From an uncultured Clostridia bacterium (GTDB lineage Bacteria > Bacillota > Clostridia > Lachnospirales > CAG-274), in the NCBI GenBank assembly GCA_910579745.1, contig CAJTVH010000013.1, positions 1 to 60,756 on the forward strand: 60,756 nt of DNA, read 5' to 3'. The notes below the pieces were generated by a model. The model made no database searches, was not told the DNA's origin, and saw nothing but the letters and a program-made list of their open reading frames with translations. This document shows positions 33,939-42,341 of this stretch, piece by piece. Positions within the stretch are counted from its first letter, which is position 1. Each line of letters opens with the position of its first letter. The translations under genes were made by a program, and so were the position numbers.

Positions 33939-35210
33939 TTATTTTATCTCGTCGATCCCATTCATATAAGGAACCAACGCGTCGGGAATTTTAACGCTTC
34001 CGTCCGCCCTCTGGAAGTTTTCCAAAATGGCCGCCGTGGTTCTTCCAACGGCGAGACCGCTTCCATTTAACGTATGAACAAATTTAGCTTTATCCTTTAT
34101 ATTGTCCTTGAACTTAATATTAGCCCGTCTCGCCTGATAATCCTCAAAGTTTGAACAGCTTGAGATTTCAACATATCTTCCGTAGCTTGGCATCCAAACC
34201 TCAATATCGTAAGTCATAGCGGAACTGAAGCCCAAATCTCCGCCACAAAGTCTCACAACTCTGTAAGGAAGTCCTAAAAGCTGTAAAATTTCCTCAGCGT
34301 CGTTTGTGAGAGATTCCAATTCCTCGTAGGAATTTTCAGGTCTTGAGAATTTAACAAGCTCCACTTTATTAAACTGATGCTGACGGATTAAACCTCTTGT
34401 ATCTCGACCGGCTGAACCAGCCTCAGCCCTAAAGCAAGCTGTATAAGCGCAATGTTTTATCGTAAGCTTGTCTCCGTCCAGAATATCGTCTCTATACATA
34501 TTTGTAACGGGCACCTCGGCGGTCGGTACAAGGAAAAAACCGTTATTAGCCACTTTAAAGGCGTCTTCCTCAAATTTAGGAAGCTGTCCCGTACCTGTCA
34601 TACTTTCCCTGTTTACCATCTGAGGAGGGAACACCTCGGTGTAGCCATGTTTATCCACATGAGTGTCAAGCATAAAATTTATTATGGCTCTTTCAAGTCT
34701 AGCTCCGAGACCCTTATAAACGGTGAATCTTGTTCCAGTGATTTTCGCCGCGGTAGCTGGGTCTAAAATATCGTATTTTTCCCCGACTTCCCAATGAGGT
34801 TTAGGCTCGAAATCAAATTTAGTAGGTTCACCCCATTTTCTCATCTCAAGGTTATAGGAATCATCCGCCCCGTCTGGAACAAGCTCATTTGGGGTATTCG
34901 GTATGCTTAAGAGAAAGTCTTTTATTTGCTCGTCTGTTTCTTTAACATGAGAGTCAAGCTCTTTAACCTTATCGGAAATAGCTTTCATTTCGCTCATAAG
35001 CTCTGTTGTGTCTTTTCCCTCTTTTTTAAGGGCGGGGATCTGTTTTGACGCTACATTTTGTTTATTTTTAAGTTCCTCAACTTCGCCTAACAGAGAGCGT
35101 CTTTTATTGTCGAGTTCCAAAAAACCGTCAAGGTTATATTCCTTGTTCCTTTTCGCGAGGGATTTTTTTATTCCCTCGAAATCTGTTCTGAATCTTTTTA
35201 CATCTAACAT
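33939..35210 (-). CDS. serS: Seryl-tRNA synthetase
   Basis: 423 residues from the ATG at 35210 (GGGAGG 8 bases upstream); an in-frame start 12 codons earlier has no ribosome site. Charges tRNA-Ser (and tRNA-Sec) with serine. The N-terminal coiled-coil arm (about 28-105, K and E rich) clamps the tRNA long variable arm. The class II core follows, with motif 2 around C-F-R-A-E-A-G-S-A-G-R-D-T-R-G-L-I-R-Q-H-Q-F and motif 3 G-L-A-V-G-R-T-T-A-A-I-L-E-N-F-Q. I looked for a T-box leader and saw none; the gene uses the promoter at 35377-35404. Confidence 0.98.
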   Translation of the reverse strand: MLDVKRFRTDFEGIKKSLAKRNKEYNLDGFLELDNKRRSLLGEVEELKNKQNVASKQIPALKKEGKDTTELMSEMKAISDKVKELDSHVKETDEQIKDFLLSIPNTPNELVPDGADDSYNLEMRKWGEPTKFDFEPKPHWEVGEKYDILDPATAAKITGTRFTVYKGLGARLERAIINFMLDTHVDKHGYTEVFPPQMVNRESMTGTGQLPKFEEDAFKVANNGFFLVPTAEVPVTNMYRDDILDGDKLTIKHCAYTACFRAEAGSAGRDTRGLIRQHQFNKVELVKFSRPENSYEELESLTNDAEEILQLLGLPYRVVRLCGGDLGFSSAMTYDIEVWMPSYGRYVEISSCSNFEDYQARRANIKFKDNIKDKAKFVHTLNGSGLAVGRTTAAILENFQRADGSVKIPDALVPYMNGIDEIK

Positions 35211-35376
35211 TATAAAATCCTCCCATTTACGGGCGAAAGAAGACATTAAGGCTTTTCTGTCGTCCGTTTAAAATCTTTTAAAAGTGTATATATGGCAAAT
35301 AATAGCGAATGGATATAATCGCCGTTTGTATAACGTAAATTTAAAGTACGTCTCAGCGTATATAACGTCATCTGTT

Positions 35377-35404
35377 ATTTTACCACACATTAGAAAAAAT
35401 TCAA
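35377..35404 (-). promoter_or_regulatory. Sigma-A promoter for serS
   Basis: Minus strand: TTGAAT (35404-35399), 16 bases, TAAAAT (35382-35377), about 165 bases before the start. The leader shows no T-box consensus. Confidence 0.55.
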
Positions 35405-35456
35405 TATTTATAAGGAAATTTTTCTAAACAAATTTTTATGAGAATTTTACCTTTTT

Positions 35457-36563
35457 TTAAAAAGTTTTTAAATAAGCGATTTTAATTCTGTTGAGGTCGT
35501 CGACGCTTAAAATGCGAGGTATCTCAAGCAAGGAGAGGAGAAGCTGTTCTCTTTGTGTGCACTCGGATATTCTTGGATTTTCCAAAAAATCCGGAAAATA
35601 TAAATATATCTTATATTTCATAAATCCATAAATGTCAGGGATAAAGTCAAAACGGGTGAATATTATATATAAAGTGTTTAAATAAAACAACTTTATAAAC
35701 TCAAACTCCAGATTAATGTAAAGAGCGTCGAAAGCGCCTCTTCTTTTATATTCCTCAACTTTAAGAACCTCTATATTGAGTCTGTCAAGCTGATGAAGAG
35801 CGTTTTTCTCAGTAACGGTGGAGCATTCGTTAATAAAATAATGGTAAATGATTCTGTCAACGATATATGTGTTTTTTGTGTATAGATTTAATATGGAGCC
35901 CCAGTAGTTATCCTCATACGCTATGTTCTCAGGAAACCAGACTTTGTTTTCCAAAATGAGCTCTTTACGGTAAATAGCCGACCATATGCCCCCGATTTCT
36001 CCGTTACATCCAACATTTGGGGTATCGTAAACATACCATCCGTCTTTTGTCATAAACTCATATGACACGTCTTCTTGTTTGGCGTTTGTAATATCTTTTT
36101 CCCCAACGAAATGTTCTCTTATAAATTTTCCCCTTATAATATCATATTTTTTTTCTTTTGCCTTTTCATAAAGTCTCTCATACATATCTGGCTCAATCCA
36201 GTCATCTGAATCCACAAAACCAAGATATTCCCCATCGGCGCACTGCATGCCGATATTTCTGGCACCGCCCTGACGCAAGTTTTCGTCATATGATATAACT
36301 GTGATTTCTTTTTGAAAACGCTCTTTCCACTTGATTAACTTTGAAAGAGTATTATCTGTGGAAGCGTCGTTAATCGCTATAATCTGCAAACGCTCTAACC
36401 CTATAGTTTGATTTACGACGGACCGCATACATCTGTCAATATAATTTTCAACATTATAACAGGGAATAATGATACTTATGTATATTTCATCCCTGTCATC
36501 GTTTTTTAAAATCCGCAAATCCTTAATATTATTTAAATCACTTGACTTAAAGCCTATTTCCAT
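35457..36563 (-). CDS. Family 2 glycosyltransferase
   Basis: 368 residues from the ATG at 36563 (AAGGAG 10 bases upstream); the frame is open 18 codons further without a ribosome site. GT-A fold: I-S-I-I-I-P-C-Y-N-V-E-N-Y-I-D-R-C nucleotide-binding N-terminus, I-A-I-N-D-A-S-T-D-N-T, R-Q-G-G-A-R-N-I-G-M and the metal-binding acidic motif F-V-D-S-D-D-W. It transfers a sugar from a nucleotide donor, probably to a surface polysaccharide or teichoic-acid-like polymer. No transmembrane helix. It is isolated, with no sugar-nucleotide synthesis genes beside it, so the polymer is unknown. Confidence 0.9.
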   Translation of the reverse strand: MEIGFKSSDLNNIKDLRILKNDDRDEIYISIIIPCYNVENYIDRCMRSVVNQTIGLERLQIIAINDASTDNTLSKLIKWKERFQKEITVISYDENLRQGGARNIGMQCADGEYLGFVDSDDWIEPDMYERLYEKAKEKKYDIIRGKFIREHFVGEKDITNAKQEDVSYEFMTKDGWYVYDTPNVGCNGEIGGIWSAIYRKELILENKVWFPENIAYEDNYWGSILNLYTKNTYIVDRIIYHYFINECSTVTEKNALHQLDRLNIEVLKVEEYKRRGAFDALYINLEFEFIKLFYLNTLYIIFTRFDFIPDIYGFMKYKIYLYFPDFLENPRISECTQREQLLLSLLEIPRILSVDDLNRIKIAYLKTF

Positions 36564-37675
36564 AATCGGTATACTCCTTAAATAGAATCGCAAGAACTTG
36601 TAACGTAATAATATCATAAAATATACATTTTTACAATACTTAAATTGGTGTTTGATGGGGAAATTAATTTTTAACTTTTTATACTTCAGAGATTAAAATA
36701 AGTCAAATATACAGCGGTTTATCATAAATAGCCAATAAACTAAAAAACAGATAAGTTTGACAAAAGAAAAACAATATCCATCTCGTCTTTTTTCGTGTTT
36801 TTTTAAACTCGCTTACATTAATAATTTTATTTTTTGGCGATATAAAAAATTATATCAAGTCATTTATATGTTTGCTTAAAAACGCTGATATTTTAAGGTG
36901 ATTTTTACATAAAAGAGTATTAACGAAAATCCCTTTAAGTTGTTCATAACGCGATGAAGGAAAAAAATACTCGCGGTTTGAACTCAAGAGTTTTTAAACT
37001 TTAATATTATTTTAAGAGGTTGAAATCGTTTATCGCCAAATAAGATCTCAACGGTTTAAAAGTTTCTCATAAATTGATTTCCCGAAAAGTGTTTTTGAGA
37101 ATCGTGGCGATTTTTAGTATAAATTGATGAAAGAAAAAAGTTATTTTAATTAAAATTTTTCAAACTGTCTAGCCGTTTTCTCTAAATGAAAGACGCTTAA
37201 AACTTAAAAAGCGAAACGCTTTTTAACTGAGACTTTAGCGCGGGCGCTCTTTAAAATATGTTTTCTGAAACTCTCTTTGAAATGGAATCGCCGCGATTTA
37301 ATGTGAACGAAAAGTAGCAAGTCTTGTCTAATTCCCGCGGTATATTATGAAAACTGGAATACACGCGAAAATTGTAAAAAATAAACACGAAACGGTTTAT
37401 TTTGTTTTTCATGTTTTTAAAGAAAATTTGAGTGAATGAATTTTTATCAATCTTTAAATGATGTTTAACATACGATTAACTTGAAGCGTCGAATTTTTCG
37501 TGAATTTGTTTTTAATGATTTTATATTGTAACGTCATAGGGCTTTTTGTCGAAAAAAGGCGATAAAAGCCCGCTTTCAAAGAATTCTGTTTCATTTTAAC
37601 GGTTATTACGTTAAAAGTCAAGCTTATTTTTAGATTAATATAAAATCAAATAAAAACGAGGAAGGAGAAGTTTAA
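36564..37675. other. Long AT-rich intergenic region (1.1 kb), no gene
   Basis: No open frame above about 50 codons with a ribosome site. It contains sequence resembling decayed repeats: an ACACGCGAAAATTGTAAAAA stretch near 37360, an AACGGTTTATTTTGTTT stretch near 37390 like the core of family A, and TTTATCAATC/TTTAAATGATG near 37440 like a segment near 29800. I cannot define element borders. Possibly a graveyard of miniature repeats. Confidence 0.4.
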
Positions 37676-37915
37676 TTGACATATCTAAACCGCATTAAAG
37701 ATTTAAGAGAAGACAGCGACCTGACACAGACGCGTATAGCGAGAATGATAAATGTCGCTCAGACTACATATTCAGATTATGAAAAAGGAAAAATCAGAAT
37801 ACCTATCGACATTGTGATAAAACTCGCCGAGTTCTACGACGTTGATATGAATTATATAACCGGAGTAAGCAACATAAAGCAAAAGTTCCCGAGAAATAAA
37901 AAGCGGCGTAAATAA
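37676..37915 (+). CDS. Small XRE-family helix-turn-helix regulator
   Basis: 79 residues with a TTG start, AAGGAG 8 bases upstream. An XRE (lambda Cro-like) DNA-binding domain fills residues 3-62: R-I-K-D-L-R-E-D-S-D-L-T-Q-T-R-I-A-R, the recognition turn Q-T-T-Y-S-D-Y-E-K-G-K-I-R-I-P, and L-A-E-F-Y-D-V-D-M-N-Y-I-T-G. The C-terminus is a basic tail (P-R-N-K-K-R-R-K), with no sensor domain. Possibly a small autoregulator or a mobile-element remnant, as it stands alone after a repeat-rich region. Its terminator overlaps the stop codon. Confidence 0.9.
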   Translation: MTYLNRIKDLREDSDLTQTRIARMINVAQTTYSDYEKGKIRIPIDIVIKLAEFYDVDMNYITGVSNIKQKFPRNKKRRK

Positions 37916-37932
37916 AATAGCCGCTTTTTATT
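37895..37932 (+). terminator. Terminator of the XRE gene
   Basis: AAAAAGCGGC/GCCGCTTTTT stem around a 12-base loop that contains the stop codon, then TATTTA. The stem begins in the last codons of the gene (the basic tail). Confidence 0.8.
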
Positions 37933-38028
37933 TATGTACGGGCGCTTTGAGAAAACCCACGGGCTCCGCGCGTATTTGGCGCCTTATTTAAGAAAACGCG
38001 CGGCTAAAAAACAGACGTTTACCGAGAT

Positions 38029-38754
38029 TTACTCATCCCAGTTGTGGTAAACGTTTTTAACGTCGTCGTCGTTTTCTAAAAGGTCTAAGAGGCGAATCAT
38101 CTTTTTAATGTCTTCCTCATCGGTAAGCTCAGTATAAGTTTGCGGAAGCATTTTAACGGAAGCGTCCGCCATAATAATACCAGCTTTTTCAAGGGCTTCT
38201 CTTACTTGTGAGAAATCATCGGGAGACGTTATTATCTCTATGCCGTCATCTTCCTCGTTTATATCCTCGGCTCCGGCCTCTATCGCCGTGAGCTCGATTG
38301 TCTCAAAGTCGGTATCATCATCTTTCTCAATCATTATCTGGCCTTTTTCATCAAACATAAAACTTACGCAGCCTGTAGTTCCCATATTTCCGCCGCCTTT
38401 CGTAAAGGCGCTTCTGACATTCGCGGCGGAGCGATTTTTATTGTCCGTTAAAGTTTCAACTATTACGGCGACTCCTTTAGGGCCGTATCCCTCGTATGTT
38501 ATTGATTCATAATTTACCCCGTCAAGGTTTCCGGCGGCTTTTTTTATACTTCTATCTATAGTGTCATTAGGCATATTGTTGCTTTTAGCTTTCGCTATAG
38601 CGTCTCTGAGTCTTGAGTTATTAGCCGGGTCCGGTCCGCCGGCTTTTACGGCTACCGCCAGCTCACGTCCTAAAATAGTGAATATTTTTCCTTTAGCGGC
38701 GTCATTTTTTTCTTTTTTATGTTTAATATTCGCGAACTTTGAATGTCCTGACAT
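38029..38754 (-). CDS. YebC/TACO1-family protein
   Basis: 241 residues, standard length, with the invariant start M-S-G-H-S-K-F-A-N-I-K-H-K-K and K-x-K-x-F-T-I-L-G-R-E-L. Characteristic blocks include A-K-S-N-N-M-P-N-D-T-I, Y-E-G-Y-G-P-K-G-V-A-V-I-V and K-G-G-N-M-G-T-T-G-C-V-S-F-M-F. Long annotated as transcriptional regulator; mitochondrial TACO1 and recent bacterial work point to a translation role, including help at proline-rich stretches. GGGAGG before ATG; promoter at 38789-38817. Confidence 0.95.
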   Translation of the reverse strand: MSGHSKFANIKHKKEKNDAAKGKIFTILGRELAVAVKAGGPDPANNSRLRDAIAKAKSNNMPNDTIDRSIKKAAGNLDGVNYESITYEGYGPKGVAVIVETLTDNKNRSAANVRSAFTKGGGNMGTTGCVSFMFDEKGQIMIEKDDDTDFETIELTAIEAGAEDINEEDDGIEIITSPDDFSQVREALEKAGIIMADASVKMLPQTYTELTDEEDIKKMIRLLDLLENDDDVKNVYHNWDE

Positions 38755-38788
38755 TTAACTAAACCTCCCATAATTTAAATCGTTTAAT

Positions 38789-38817
38789 ATTTTATCACAT
38801 ATTAACTTTATAGTCAA
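38789..38817 (-). promoter_or_regulatory. Sigma-A promoter for yebC
   Basis: Minus strand: TTGACT (38817-38812), 17 bases, TAAAAT (38794-38789), about 35 bases before the ATG. Confidence 0.6.
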
Positions 38818-38897
38818 TAAAGTTAGAAACAAACAAGGATATTGATTTTTACTGAAAGGTTTTTCGTCATTCACGATTGCCGATATTACAATTAATA

Positions 38898-38926
38898 TTG
38901 ACATTTTTCGCCGTGTAATGTATACT
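38898..38926 (+). promoter_or_regulatory. Sigma-A promoter for the DUF4234/DUF2752 pair
   Basis: TTGACA at 38898-38903, 17 bases, TATACT at 38921-38926. The leader before the ATG at 39132 is about 200 bases, with no motif I recognise. Confidence 0.65.
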
Positions 38927-39131
38927 AAAATAACATATTTTGTGTTTTACGATATATTTTTCTCTGAAAAAGTAAAATGGCGGCTGTAAAATTATTTTAC
39001 GAGAGATTTTTGAAAACTATTCCAAAATTTAAATATATCGGCATATATATTTTAAGACACGTTAAAGTTGTTTACTCATATACTGTTAAATCATATAAAA
39101 AAATATTTTATTTTTTAAGGAGGATTTTTTT

Positions 39132-39506
39132 ATGATTTTAAAAAAGAGCATAGGGTTATACATTTTCCTTTCAATTATCACATGCGGTTTATTCATGCTT
39201 TACTGGCTTGTGTCTATTGCTAACGATGTGAACGAGGCGTCAGGCGAACAGGGAACCACCGGAGGAGTCGTTTTAATTCTTACAATTATTACATGCGGTA
39301 TTTACGGCTGGTATTGGCTTTATATGGCGGGTCAAAAAATAAGAATAGCTCAGACAAAAAGAAATTTCACTTATATAACAGACGCGAGCGTCATATACAT
39401 AGTTTTGGCCGTGGTAGGTCTTTCTATCGTATCTTACGCACTTATTCAGAACGAGCTTAATAAAATATCAGAATACGATATGAGTAATAATCAAAATATT
39501 CAATAA
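39132..39506 (+). CDS. DUF4234-type membrane protein
   Basis: 124 residues with three hydrophobic segments (about 6-27, 43-66, 85-107). The first two are arranged as F-L-S-I-I-T-C-G-L-F-M-L-Y-W and L-T-I-I-T-C-G-I-Y-G-W-Y-W, the duplicated T-C-G-x-x-x-x-Y-W motif of DUF4234. Function unknown. Excellent ribosome site (AAGGAGG). Nine bases separate it from the DUF2752 gene; small membrane proteins of these two types are often paired or fused in Clostridia, and the product may be a two-protein membrane complex. Confidence 0.85.
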   Translation: MILKKSIGLYIFLSIITCGLFMLYWLVSIANDVNEASGEQGTTGGVVLILTIITCGIYGWYWLYMAGQKIRIAQTKRNFTYITDASVIYIVLAVVGLSIVSYALIQNELNKISEYDMSNNQNIQ

Positions 39507-39515
39507 TAGCGGCGT

Positions 39516-39911
39516 ATGCGGAAACGGTTGTTTAACGCTGTGATGGCTATATTGATTTTAACGGCAGCGGGAGTCATTTATAAAGCCTTTGTTTTAACTA
39601 CGAATATTTACATACCGTGTTTATTTTATGAGAAAACAGGACTGTATTGTCCTGGATGCGGAATCTCAAGAATGTTTATCAAGTTGTTTAATTTTGATTT
39701 TTACGGCGCTTTCAGAAGCAACGTATGTCTTTTCACGATGTTTCCGATATTTATGTTTTACGCTGTTTTTAAGATTTTGAGATATATTAAATCAGGAAAA
39801 CACTCTCAGACAAAAATGGAAACGGTTTTTGTCTGGACCGTAATTGTTATATTGCTTTTGTTTGGGGTTTTAAGAAATTTTTCCGCTTTTTCCTATCTCG
39901 CTCCCGAATAA
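39516..39911 (+). CDS. DUF2752-family membrane protein
   Basis: 131 residues, 2-4 hydrophobic segments (about 7-25, 68-90, 105-125). The conserved C-P-G-C-G-x-x-R motif (Y-C-P-G-C-G-I-S-R, about residues 44-52), typical of DUF2752, sits at a membrane face. The two cysteines could bind a metal or form a disulfide. Function unknown. It starts 9 bases after the DUF4234 stop with no convincing ribosome site, so translation is probably coupled to it. Confidence 0.85.
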   Translation: MRKRLFNAVMAILILTAAGVIYKAFVLTTNIYIPCLFYEKTGLYCPGCGISRMFIKLFNFDFYGAFRSNVCLFTMFPIFMFYAVFKILRYIKSGKHSQTKMETVFVWTVIVILLLFGVLRNFSAFSYLAPE

Positions 39912-39923
39912 GCCAAACCGCGA

Positions 39924-39996
39924 GCAACTTATTTTGAGAGTTTCCATTTTTAACAGGGTGTCTTCTCACAAGGATGGTGAGATAAGTTATTGTGTT
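39924..39996 (+). terminator. Possible terminator after the DUF2752 gene
   Basis: AACTTAT near 39926 pairs with ATAAGTT near 39982, with an inner CTCAC/GTGAG hairpin, followed by TGTTTTTTATTT. Confidence 0.4.
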
Positions 39997-40138
39997 TTTT
40001 ATTTCGCCGCCATAAATTTATGTGTCACTATAAATTATTAAGAGATTTAACAGAGGAGTATTTATTTTGTGAGAACGCTGATGAGTTTAAAACAAGAGGT
40101 TTGTTTTGACGATTGGTTTTATAATTTTTATTTTATGA

Positions 40139-40164
40139 GAAAGGCCGCCCTACGCGGCTTTTTT
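40139..40164 (+). terminator. Small GC hairpin with T-run
   Basis: GCCGC/GCGGC, 5 bp around a 5-base loop, then TTTTTT. It falls inside the open frame 40069-40281, one reason I do not call that frame. Confidence 0.45.
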
Positions 40165-40356
40165 CAAATTGTGTTTTTTATTTTTAAATTTTTCTTGATA
40201 AAAAATGAAATATTGTTTAAAATTGATGTAATGAGATTTTTTAGATATATGGACAATACACTTAAAAACAAGCGAGTCTGACGGTTTTCGCTCGTTTTCT
40301 GTTACTTTTCAGTTTTTTACTATAAAGTATTTCAAAGACAAAGAAAGGATACGCTT

Positions 40357-41859
40357 ATGTCGGAACAGTCGAGCAAAAAGGGAATGATGGCAAAGGATAC
40401 GGTAATTTACATGCTTGCCAAAGGATTTGAGGGCGTAGTGGGAATATTAACGCTCTCTATTATGACATGGTTATTTTTACCGGAAAAAATGGGACAGTAC
40501 TCAAACGTGAATATCGCCGTGACCACTGCCGCTATGTTCGCCATACAGTGGCTTGTTCAATCGGTTTTGAGATATATAAACAAATACGACATAGAAAACG
40601 AGCAGGAAAAGTTTTTTACCACGGTATTTACGGCGTGGCTTAAAGTGAACATAATTGTTATTTTTTTCGGAATTATCGCTCTTATCATTATAAATTCGGG
40701 GGTTTTTAAAGGTGCGGCGTTTTCAAGGTTTTTAGACGTGTATACCCCGACGGTTATGTTTTTCGCGCTTCTTATGTTTATTACTTACAATACCGCCCAG
40801 CTTATGATTTCTATGCTCGCCGCTGTCAGAGAGGCGAAAACAAATCTTTTTATATCGGTGTTCTCGGTAACGGGGAAAATAGCTCTTATTTATATTCTCG
40901 CCACGAATTTTGGGAGAAGGATAGAATGGATTTTTTTAAGCTACGCTGTCTTTGACGGCATAACATCTGTAATCGGTATTTTTAAGCTTAAAATATACAA
41001 ATACATTAATGTGAGAAAAAGTTCTCCTGAGATTTTAAAGGATTTAAAAGCTTATGGAATTCCTCTTATGGGAAATCTTATAGCGACATCCGTTCTCAAC
41101 AAATCGGATATTTATATTATAACAGGATTTAAGGGGGAAGCTCAGGCGGGAATTTATCAGACAAATTACTCTATTATCGCCTCGGCTTTTACCTTGCTTT
41201 CAGCCGCTGTTATGCGGGGAAGCTATCCAACTATTTTGAAAACATGGAGCGAGGGGAAAAAAGAACTTTCGGCGAATCTTGTCTCAGAGGCCGTGAGAAT
41301 GTTTCTGCTTATTTCCGTTCCAGCTGTTTTTGGTGTTTTATGCGTTTCAGATACAGCCGCGGGAGTGCTTTTTGAGAGCGGGTTCGTTGAAGGGCACACG
41401 GTAATGGTCTGGGTCGCCGCGGGAATGACACTTCTCGGCCTTACGGAGTACTGTATCAAACCGTGGGAGCTTAACGCCAGAACAAAATCAATATTTTACA
41501 GAAGCCTTATAGGCGGGATTGTGAATATCGTGGTTAATTTAATTTTTGTGCCTGTTTTTGGCTATTACGCCGCCGCCGTGAGCACGTTTATAGGCTTTTT
41601 TGTTTATTTTACACTCGCTTATATGGGAACAAGGAAGCTTATGAGATGGAATCTGCCTCTTTTGGTTTATATCAGGATAATCATAAGCGCCGTTATTATG
41701 GCGATGGTTATTATGGCGGTAAGGTTTGTAACGGGCGGCGGAGTGCTGTCTCTTTGCTGTATGATTGGGGCGGGGATAATCGCATATGTTTTAGCTTTAT
41801 TTTTCACGGGAGAAATCAAACGGGAGGTTAAAGCGATTATTAATGTTTTAAGAAAATGA
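40357..41859 (+). CDS. Polysaccharide flippase (oligosaccharide flippase/MATE-like)
   Basis: 500 residues with about 14 transmembrane helices and the Wzx-like pattern: a basic N-terminus ahead of helix 1 (M-M-A-K-D-T-V-I-Y-M-L-A-K-G-F-E-G), a loop with N-K-S-D-I-Y-I-I-T-G after helix 6, and the end K-P-W-E-L-N-A-R-T-K-S. Moves lipid-linked oligosaccharide to the outer face of the membrane. AAAGGA before the ATG. No glycosyltransferase cluster flanks it, so the polymer is unknown. It is the second flippase of the window; the proteins at 27787 and here are not close to each other by eye. Confidence 0.88.
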   Translation: MSEQSSKKGMMAKDTVIYMLAKGFEGVVGILTLSIMTWLFLPEKMGQYSNVNIAVTTAAMFAIQWLVQSVLRYINKYDIENEQEKFFTTVFTAWLKVNIIVIFFGIIALIIINSGVFKGAAFSRFLDVYTPTVMFFALLMFITYNTAQLMISMLAAVREAKTNLFISVFSVTGKIALIYILATNFGRRIEWIFLSYAVFDGITSVIGIFKLKIYKYINVRKSSPEILKDLKAYGIPLMGNLIATSVLNKSDIYIITGFKGEAQAGIYQTNYSIIASAFTLLSAAVMRGSYPTILKTWSEGKKELSANLVSEAVRMFLLISVPAVFGVLCVSDTAAGVLFESGFVEGHTVMVWVAAGMTLLGLTEYCIKPWELNARTKSIFYRSLIGGIVNIVVNLIFVPVFGYYAAAVSTFIGFFVYFTLAYMGTRKLMRWNLPLLVYIRIIISAVIMAMVIMAVRFVTGGGVLSLCCMIGAGIIAYVLALFFTGEIKREVKAIINVLRK

Positions 41860-41939
41860 CAATGGTCAGAAACGCTGATTATTTGATATTTCGATATGTA
41901 AGTATTTTTTAAATTTATCGGTGATATTTTAAAAATAGG

Positions 41940-41968
41940 TTGATTATTTTAACTTTTTATGGTATAAT
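41940..41968 (+). promoter_or_regulatory. Sigma-A promoter for the FliD-like gene
   Basis: TTGATT at 41940-41945, 17 bases, TATAAT at 41963-41968. It implies a ~370-base leader before the ATG at 42342. I recognise no riboswitch in it. Confidence 0.6.
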
Positions 41969-42341
41969 TAAAAAAAATGTTAGGGTACGTCAGAGAACAT
42001 ATTCGGCTATATAAAGTACCGGAATGAGTTCGCTGAAACTCTATAGTTAAAGATACGAATGTTTTTTGACAGCGAGGGCAAGCTTTAAGAAAATTTAAAA
42101 TTATACGGCATTTTCTATAAACTTTTTTTAAGGTTTTGCCGATATAGGATTAAGAGGACTATAAAGGCGCGTCTGAAAGCCGAGGTATACTTTTTTTATG
42201 AGGTGCTTTTCTAAGAACTTTATATTATTTTAACAAAAGGCGAGGAATTTTCGGACACGCGGCGGACGAGTCATAAAAAATTTTAACGGTATTTATAACG
42301 TGATTTATAAATTTTATTTTGTTTTTAGGAGGGTGATTGTT

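Noticed and set aside
35211..35456. T-box leader upstream of serS
   Set aside because: No T-box consensus (AGGGTGGNACCGCG) or specifier stem found.
40069..40281. 70-codon open frame with a GTG start after AGAGGAG
   Set aside because: Low-complexity, F- and K-rich translation with a terminator hairpin (40139-40164) inside it and no recognisable domain.
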